Shown here: positions 57,334 to 64,000 of the stretch, one piece after another
Numbering within the stretch: the stretch's first letter is position 1
Layout: each line of letters begins with the position of its first letter
Source of the DNA: Nicotiana tabacum
Lineage: Eukaryota; Streptophyta; Magnoliopsida; Solanales; Solanaceae
Reading direction: 5' to 3'
DNA length: 64,000 bases
Assembly: GCF_000715075.1 (NCBI RefSeq)
Contig: NC_134097.1
Coordinates: forward strand, 68,233,190-68,297,189
Notes under the pieces: generated by a model
Databases searched by the model: none
What the model was told of the DNA's origin: nothing
What the model saw: the letters and a program-made list of their open reading frames with translations, nothing else
Position numbers and translations under genes: made by a program

Positions 57334-59631
57334 TGTAGAAGGCAAGCAGAATAAGGCAGGAGAATAGTTTTAAAATCAATTACAAAAGTTCTCCTTTAAT
57401 TGAGGGATTCTGATTTCAAACGGGTAAAATAATTAAGGAAAGGGATTGATCAAAACATTTTCCAAAGCAGTACAAGAAGGGTAAATACATAGAGATTTAT
57501 TTAAGGCAAAAGTCTGGTAGCACACGATTTGTGCAAATAAGGAAAGGAAATCAATTAACAGCTAGTAAATCACAAAGCCTGAATTTTGGTATGAATGAAT
57601 CCAGTCAGAAAAGGTGAAGAAAGGTTTTACTTAAGGTAACAATCAATCAAACCTAAAAAAAGGATTCTGAATCAATCATAAGTTGGAAAACCTTTTCAGA
57701 AGAAAGAATTCATCACACATATAAAAACATACAGTCATGCTTAAGCATGAAGAGTTGTCATGCTAATCAGTAGAAGAGTCTAGCATAGGAGAGAAAGTTC
57801 AGAGTCGTAAACAAAGAGATTCAAACTTAGTTCACAGACTCAGGATGAGTCTGAGAGAGTCAAGGGATCCAAAATAGAACCCTAGTCCAAACACAAGATC
57901 AAAACTCGCCAAAACCCCCAAATTCTAGGGTTTCCCAACTTGAATCAGACACAGAGACAAGGAGGCAAATAATTGAAACAGGCTCAGAGGTTTCTTTCAG
58001 AGACTCATGAGAAAACAAACATATACAATAGTGAGTTTGAAGCAACAGAGTGAAGAAACTTATTCGAAGCATAGTGAGAGTAGAGGGAACATGTTTAAGA
58101 AAAATCTTTTAGAAGGGACTTAAACAGGGTTCAGAAAAGAAAAGAGATAGTATATCATTTAAGAAAATAGTAGAAGAAACATGTTTAAAGGGAACTCAAA
58201 CAAAGGTCCAGTAAAAGGAAAACAAAGAACTTAAGAACTCAGTAGGAAATACATACAGTAGGAGAACACAAAATACCAGAAAAGTATATCAACAAGACAT
58301 ATACGAAAACACAGCAGGATGAACATGCGAGCATGGTGTAGAAACACGGTAGAAAGACAAGGCACAGAAGAACATATAAAGTAGAAAAAAACATAAGAAA
58401 GTAGTAGAAGCACATGCGTGACAAATACACACAAAGAAAAAGGAACAGAAAAGTGGGAGAAACATTTTGAACTTTTCAGAAACCCTAAATCGAGGAGCAG
58501 TAATTTTTGAAAGAAAAATTGGGGAAAACGTTTAAGAACTCAAGTAGAGCACAGATATAGAACTGATTTAAGAAAATAATCAGATAAAACCTCGAATATC
58601 TAGGATTTCAGAGGAACCCTAAAGCGAGAAAGTCTTGGAAAAGGTCCGATATGAGTCGGATAAGTCAGACATAGGCTCATAATGCTTGGATACACCGGAG
58701 CAAGGTTGGAGGGGCCATAGAACCTTGAATCAGAGAAGATCTGAATGGACACCATCAAGGTCAGACCTCGAAACTTCGAACACCAAGGGTTTAAGAGCGG
58801 AGGGAGGTGAGTATAGGCCATCCATGGCCTAAGAGGCCATAGATTCTGGTGAGATTGAGGTTGAAAATGGTAGAAGACGATGAGGGTTTCAAGAACCTTC
58901 GAGAGAGTTTGAGAGAGGGAGGGTGTTCAGAGGCGGCTGATAGAAAGAAAATGAGGTAGGGTTAGGGGTGTGGGCAGATTAAAAAAGGAAAGGGGAATTC
59001 ATGGCCATTGATCAAAATGATCAACAGCCTAGATTAAAAAGGGAGTCGGGCAGGTTGGATAAACGGGTTAGGGGTCGGGTTAAATAGAAATTGGGCCAGT
59101 CCGTTTGGGATTCAAAATTGGGTCAATTATGGGGGATCAATTTGGGCTATAATTGAAATGAAATAGGGCCAGATTTTAAATAGCCAGTTTTTCCCCTTTT
59201 ATTTTATAAAAATAGTAAAAATGACTTTTGAAAATAAATTAAAAGTATTGAGTCAATTAATAATATATAAATATTAATTTAAAAATATTGGAACCAATTT
59301 CATAATTATAAAATGCTACTAATCTTAAAATAGGCTAAAATTGCAATTTAGCTTTTAAAATACCAAATAAATTTGTAAAAAATGTATAAAAATTACCCTA
59401 GCTATATTTTGGTATAAATATAAGAATAAAGTAAGTTATGCATCAAAATGATAATTTTAGGAATAATTATTCGTTTTTGTACTGCTAAAATAGGTAATAA
59501 ACCAGTTTAAAAATCTTTTAGAAATTAGGAAAATTATTGAAACTCTTGGACATGCTTATATATGCATATATATATGCTATTTTGAAAGTATTTACATGTA
59601 AAAATACATAGAAAAAAATTAGGTATCAACA

Positions 59632-59636
59632 ATGGT
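59632..59636 (+). other. Target-site duplication, right copy
   Basis: ATGGT directly after the Ogre solo LTR; partner of ACGGT at 54914-54918. Confidence 0.8.
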
Positions 59637-60686
59637 CCTTCAAGAAGTGGAAGCTACAGCAAACCAAGGGTTCCTGAAAAACAAACCAATGAGGGGTGTT
59701 ACAAGTGTGGGAAGACTGATCACCACATCAAAAACTGCCCTCAATGGGAAATTGAATGAAAGAAGAAAAGAGCTTAACGAAGGAATAGGAAGAAGGAACA
59801 GATTCAACCCAAGAAGAACAAAGGATCAACAAAGGCTATGATTGCTGTCTGGGGAGAAAGCTCAGATGAAGACTCAAAGGGTGAAGATGCAGATGAACAA
59901 GCACTTATGGCAGTTGGAGAATCTGATGAGAAATTAGAAGTAAGTATAATTCATCTCAAAGACAAGATTAATTTTTTGTCTAAAGAAAGGCTATCTGAGT
60001 TACTACTGGATTTCATTTATGAATCTAAGGATCTAAATAATGAAAAGGAACAGTTGTCTAAGGAGTGTGTGATTTTGAATGCTAAGTGCAAAAATCATGA
60101 ACTTAGGGCTAGTAAAAATGAAAGTAAAAATGTTGAGTTAAAGAACCAGGTTCATGAACTTGACACCACTATCCTAGAGCTTAGGTCTAAAAATCTAAAA
60201 TTGAAATTAGGAACTGGTAAAAAGAAAGCTGATCACATACAACTCACTTTAGAAGAAAATGTAGGAAAAATGAAAGATGAGTTGTACAAAAGAGATGAGA
60301 AGATAAGAGTCCTTAAGAAAGATCTAAACAAGGTTAATCACGAGCTAGACAGAACCTGTAAATGGAATAGGTCCTCTTATGCACTTTCATGGCTACATGA
60401 ACACCATAGTAGCAATAAGAGAGGACTTAGCTACGAGACCCCTGCACCTAAGTGGGATCCCAAAAGCAAGTACCTCACACTTCCTGAGAACATAATTTGT
60501 ACACATTGTGGTAAAACTGGTCACTATAAATCTGAATTTATTGCAAAAGAAAAGGCTAGTCAAAAGAATAAAGAATTTATTCAAGGGAAAAATAGGCTAT
60601 CAGGTTGGGCTAAAAAGAATCTGATTCACCCTTTTGCCTATAGAAAGGGACCCAAACTAGTTTGGGTTCCTAAGACTAACCCCTGA
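59637..60686 (+). pseudogene. SIRE-type gag, C-terminal half with coiled coil
   Basis: It resumes the gag frame after the Ogre LTR. First zinc knuckle CYKCGKTDHHIKNC at about 59700-59740, then two stops (TGA and TAA near 59757 and 59775). The frame is then open for 282 codons (59838-60686). An acidic start (ESSDEDSKGEDADE) precedes a long coiled coil (KEQLSKECVILNAKCKNHEL..., ELDTTILELRSKNLKLKLG). A second knuckle, CTHCGKTGHYKSEF, has Phe replacing the last cysteine. It ends GPKLVWVPKTNP, the usual gag/protease boundary wording of SIRE elements. Confidence 0.88.
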
Positions 60687-61566
60687 TTTCCTTTTGCGAG
60701 TCTAAGTGAAGGGGAGCAGCCAAATATGGTACATGGATCGTGGCTGCTCAAAGCATATGACAGGAAGCGAGAACCAGTTCCTTTCACTTGAGGACCTCAA
60801 AGGAGGTAATGTCTCCTTTGGAAATGGGAAGAAAGGTGAGATCATTGGAGTTGGAAAGGTAGGTAAGACTAATTCTCACTCTATTGAGAATGTCTACTTG
60901 ATAGATGGCCTAAAATACAGCCTAATAAGACAATCAAAATTGTGTGATAGAGTAACTTGGTAGCATTCAACTCTACCAAATGTTTTGTGATTAATGTTAC
61001 CAGTGACAAGATTGTTTTGCAGGGAAAAAGAGTTAACAATATTTACATTGTAGATTTGTCGACTCTTTCAGAAAAGGAACTCACTTGCTTGAGTGTGTTG
61101 GACAATGATCCCCTCCTGTGGCACAAAAGACTTGGTCATGCAAGTCTGAATCAACTCAACAAATTAGTATCCAAGGACCTGGTGATAGGGTTACATAGAA
61201 TCAAGTTCAAGGAAAATAAAGTTTGTGAGGTCTGTGTAAGGGGGAAGCAGGTAAGATCATCTTTTAAAAGCAAGAAAATGGTAAGCACAGCCAGGACGAT
61301 AGAACTGGTCCATATGGATCTTTGTGGTCCAATGAGAACATTAAGCAGAGGTGGTAAAAGATATGTGATAGTGCTTGTTGATGATTACTCTAGGTTTACT
61401 TGGACATTGTTTTTAACATCTAAAGATGAAGCATTTGACATGTTTACTTCTTTTGTTAGAAAAACTCAGAAACAACTAGGTAATCAACTTGGATCAATTA
61501 GGTCTGATCATGGAACTGAATTTGAAAATGCTAAGTTTTCTGAATTTTGGCATGCTACATCATAAA
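60687..61566 (+). pseudogene. SIRE-type protease and integrase N-terminal and core parts
   Basis: The protease motif is WYMDRGCSKHMTG; the usual DSG is DRG, which should abolish activity. A TAG near 60961 separates it from the next piece. GAG-pre-integrase follows with an HHCC set (LLWHKRLGHASLNQLNKL, then CEVCVRGKQ). The integrase core carries the first Asp in VHMDLCGPM and the second in IRSDHGTEF. The frame ends at FWHATS, and the part with the catalytic Glu is deleted. Confidence 0.9.
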
Positions 61567-62059
61567 TAGTTGCATGACTAGACCTCTTGTTAAGAAGATT
61601 CCCTATGAGTCACTTAAAGGGAGAAAGCTAAATATATCCCATCTTAGGGCAATTAGATGAAAGTTCTTTGTGCACAATAATGACAAAGACTCCCTAGGTA
61701 AGTATGATCCCAGAAGTGATGATGGAGTATTCGTGGGATATTCTACACATAGTAAAGCTTATAAGATATACAGTAAAAAAACTATGTGTGTAGAAAAAAT
61801 GTATATGTTATTTTTTTTAAAAAAAACTAACATTCTTTCTGAGAGGAAGGAACAAGATAATGAAGAGATTGGGCTGATAAGAAATTCAAATGGTGAAACC
61901 ATAGTCCAGGCTGAAGATGTATTACAAGAAGGAAGAGGTGATGGAACAGGTCCTTCCACCAAGGGCAACATGACAGGAGGAACTGACTAGAGAGGAACTG
62001 ATCCTCAAACCTCGAGAGAACCTGTCCATGAACCTATTCCTTAGTAACAAAACCAGGAA
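61567..62059 (+). pseudogene. SIRE-type integrase C-terminal fragment
   Basis: LKGRKLNISHLRAI, then KDSLGKYDPRSDDGVFVGYS and YKIYSKKTMCVE, as in the integrase C-terminal domain of copia elements, with stops and an inserted T/A run near 61810. The following linker (GRGDGTGPSTKGNMTGG) should lead to RT, but RT is missing. Confidence 0.85.
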
Positions 62060-62777
62060 GGAACATCCAAAGAAATTGGATATAGATGAACCTGGTTCAT
62101 CTATTGATCAGAAGTTGTATAGGGGAATGATTGGTTCTCTTTTGTATCTTACTGCTAGCAGACCTGACATTATTTTTAGTATAGGGCTTTGTGCTTGATT
62201 TCAAGCAAATCCAAAGGAATACCACTTGGTTGTTGTCAAGAGAATATTGAGATACTTGAAAGGCACTATTAACCTTTGCCTTTGGTATCCAAAAGGTAGT
62301 AACTTTAATCTAGTGGGATATGTTGATGCTAACTATGCAGGTTTCCTTGTGGATAGGAAGAGCACCTCAGGTATGGCATACTTCCTTGGTTCATGTCTTG
62401 TGTCATGGGCTACTAAAAAGCAAAATTCAATGGCCTTATCCACTACTGAAGCTGAGTATATTGTTGCTACTTCATGTTGTGCTCAATTGTTGTGGATCAA
62501 ACAGTAGTTGATGGATTTCGGAATTGATGTTAGTTGCATCCCTATTTTTTGTGATAATACTAGTGCTATTAGTATGACAATGAAATCAGTTCATCATAAG
62601 AGAACTAAGCACATAGATGTTAGGCACCATTTCATAAGGGACAACTATGAGAAAGGCTTGATCACCGTGGATTTTTGTGCTACTGGCAAGCAAATTGCTG
62701 ACATCTTCTCAAAATTCTTAAGTAGAGATCACCTTGAGAGGCACAGGTTGGAATTAGGGATGATTAAGATCACCTAA
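62060..62777 (+). pseudogene. SIRE-type RT C-terminal edge and RNase H
   Basis: It starts abruptly at KKLDIDEPGSSID; the RT core of about 240 residues, including YVDD, is deleted. YRGMIGSLLYLTASRPDI, AVKRILRYLKGT-like and GYVDANYAGF follow, then RNase H with DRKSTSG, ALSTTEAEYI, FCDNTSAI and KRTKHIDVRHHFIRD, ending LELGMIKIT. Three in-frame stops (one between IKQ and LMDFG). Confidence 0.9.
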
Positions 62778-63169
62778 AAGGACCGGTTCAAGGTTAAACA
62801 AAAAAAATGAAAAATTGAAAAAAATTATTTGGTTAGAAAGTTTGTAAATTGTGTATAATTAGATTAAATCTTGCTAAGTCTTATACTTTCCATAGTATAC
62901 TCTTGTGCCATGTGTTAAAATGACTCATTAATCTCTAATGATATTTTCTCTATTTTGGCAAATTTAGACTTACACAAGAGAATTATCAGTGAAGAACCTG
63001 GTTTATCAAGATAACACGGTATGTTTTCTACACTCTACATAATTTGAAATAACTATATTTGGATCATGAGCAGAGTCCTACCAAATACCAAAGTTCTTTT
63101 GAAATTATCTGTTACAAGTGAACCAGTTACGTTCAAGACTCCTAACTGAATTAAATTACCTAGATTCTT
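62778..63169 (+). other. Noncoding spacer after pol
   Basis: About 390 bp, AT-rich, with no ORF. It separates pol from the extra-ORF remnant. Confidence 0.6.
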
Positions 63170-63890
63170 TTAAGTCTGCTACTTAGGGGGAAGAAAATGG
63201 TTCTTCCAAAACTGAACAGGTATCTTCTGATTCTAAAGTTTCTCCTGAGACAATTTCTAAAGTTGCTGTAAATTTGGAAAATAGATTTGTAGGATCTATA
63301 GCAGGTGTTGAGACTACAGAATCTGAAGAAGTTGGTGGTAAAAATGAAAAAAAATGCAAGGGTGATGGGAGTGGTTGATTCTTCACCCACTCCTATGAGT
63401 TTAACCAAAGACGCAGGTGCAACAGTTGTTTGGGGAGGTGAACTTGGTTCATTTGTAGAGGAAACCCTCACAAACCTCCAGAAAAAAGTGACAAAAAGCT
63501 ATAATCCAGCTTCTTGATTGAGTTATCAATGGCACCAAAACTCATACCATTCCCTATGGCTTCATTTTCACAACCGTGCTTGCATATTTCAATGTACCTA
63601 TGAAAAATGGGAGGTTAGTACAAGCATGGATCATTTTTGGGTTAATACTCTGCTTGTTGGCAATTATGAAGTCAATGTCACTCTAAATGACCTAGTTCAT
63701 CCAAAAGGCACCGGTGAATAGCAAGGTCAAAGCCTTGGTGCAAGAAAGTGGGGCTAAGGATGTTGAGATTGAAAGGCTGAAGAAGAGGTTGGTTGAGGTG
63801 GAGACTAAGAGAGATACTCTCAGAAACTTAGCTGGCAAGAGAAAAAGAGAAGAATGATGGTATTCTTCAAGGTATGCTGAAACTCCTCCA
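63170..63890 (+). pseudogene. Downstream extra-ORF remnant of SIRE-type element
   Basis: A Ser/Glu-rich segment (SSKTEQVSSDSKVSPETISKV, ESEEVGG) at 63190-63350, then fragments in changing frames, and near 63725-63855 a charged coiled coil (KDVEIERLKKRLVEVETKRDT). The position after pol matches the extra, sometimes env-like, ORF of SIRE elements. No transmembrane segment can be established in these fragments, so an envelope role is not claimed. Confidence 0.55.
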
Positions 63891-64000
63891 AGTCAAAAAC
63901 CAAGTACCTAGTTCTTCCCAGCCTTAAGCCTCCTAGCCTAGCGTAGATTAACCAGTGACCCAGTTCAAGATTTTTTGTTTCTTTTGCTCATGTTTTTAGT

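Larger units (their letters stand above)
54919..59631 (-). repeat. Ogre solo LTR (minus), inserted in SIRE-type gag
   Basis: TGTCGCGCCCC at the left and TAGGTATCAACA at the right, 4713 bp, colinear with the LTR at 7278-11956 throughout (for example the CACTAGTGTGATTCCCGGCC block near 55130, against 7490). Gag reads straight through the join: ...MRGNG before and PSRSGSYSKPRVP after. There is no PBS, PPT or element interior, so this is a solo LTR left by recombination. Confidence 0.93.
53208..64000 (+). mobile_element. SIRE/Maximus-type Ty1/copia element, decayed, 3' end outside window
   Basis: LTR (53208-54136), PBS, gag split by an Ogre solo LTR, protease, integrase, RNase H and a downstream extra-ORF remnant. 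A gag with a long coiled coil and an extra ORF after pol are typical of the SIRE lineage. Internal deletions removed the RT core and the end of the integrase core. It interrupts Tekay copy B. The 3' LTR would lie beyond 64000. Confidence 0.87.

Noticed and set aside
59062..59630. ORF-free AT-rich DNA that could be an intron of the copia gag
   Set aside because: It is the end of the Ogre solo LTR; LTR termini and target duplication account for it.
63170..63890. Calling the SIRE downstream ORF an envelope protein
   Set aside because: No signal peptide, fusion or transmembrane segment can be read in the broken fragments; only position and coiled coil are seen.

Overview
This window is plant nuclear DNA made almost entirely of nested, decayed LTR retrotransposons. 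I see no host gene, no tRNA or rRNA gene, and no bacterial feature. The lineages (Ogre/Tat with an extra ORF upstream of gag, Tekay-type chromoviruses with multi-kilobase LTRs, a SIRE-type copia element with a coiled-coil gag) and the protein wording point to a large-genome asterid, most likely a Solanaceae species such as Nicotiana. That assignment is inference from family resemblance. Almost every coding stretch carries stops or frameshifts, so they are annotated as pseudogenes. Many stops look like CAG to TAG, CGA to TGA or TGG to TAG/TGA, as expected for C-to-T decay of methylated repeats.

Layout. 1-11956: the 5' part of a minus-strand Ogre element (RT running off the left edge, intron candidate, protease, gag, extra ORF1, PBS, 4.7-kb LTR), inserted in the 3' LTR of a minus-strand Tekay chromovirus (11957 to about 20340: LTR, chromodomain/integrase, RNase H, RT, protease, gag remnant, PBS, second LTR). 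About 20340-20934: AT-rich DNA of unknown origin. 20935-30046: a minus-strand Tat element with truncated gag, protease, no RT or integrase, tandem repeats, and an oppositely oriented intron-containing ORF with its own TATA box. 30047-31130: unassigned AT-rich DNA with a PBS-like site.

31131-48364: a plus-strand element with chromovirus-like LTRs but no recognisable protein inside (LARD-like). Its interior is split by a minus-strand solo LTR (36490-44796), itself split by an Ogre solo LTR (39619-44238). 48365-49063: the first 0.7 kb of another Ogre-like LTR. 49064-53207: a plus-strand Tekay element (2582-bp LTR, PBS, gag/protease). 53208-64000: a plus-strand SIRE-type copia element interrupting it, whose gag is in turn split by a second Ogre solo LTR (54919-59631) with a recognisable target-site duplication.

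The most interesting signals: the two Tekay copies, in opposite orientation, share the same junction where the gag core should be, suggesting a gag-deleted lineage that kept moving in trans. The three Ogre LTRs each carry an array of about ten short hairpins (TATAGA-7 nt-TCTATA) downstream of the TATA box. The chromovirus-type LTRs carry family-specific CpG-motif clusters at the same distance (about 0.7-1.1 kb) from the LTR start. The Tat element carries a spliced antisense gene and an exact 78-bp (26-codon) tandem repeat. A near-perfect hairpin sits just upstream of the polypurine tract in the LARD-like element.
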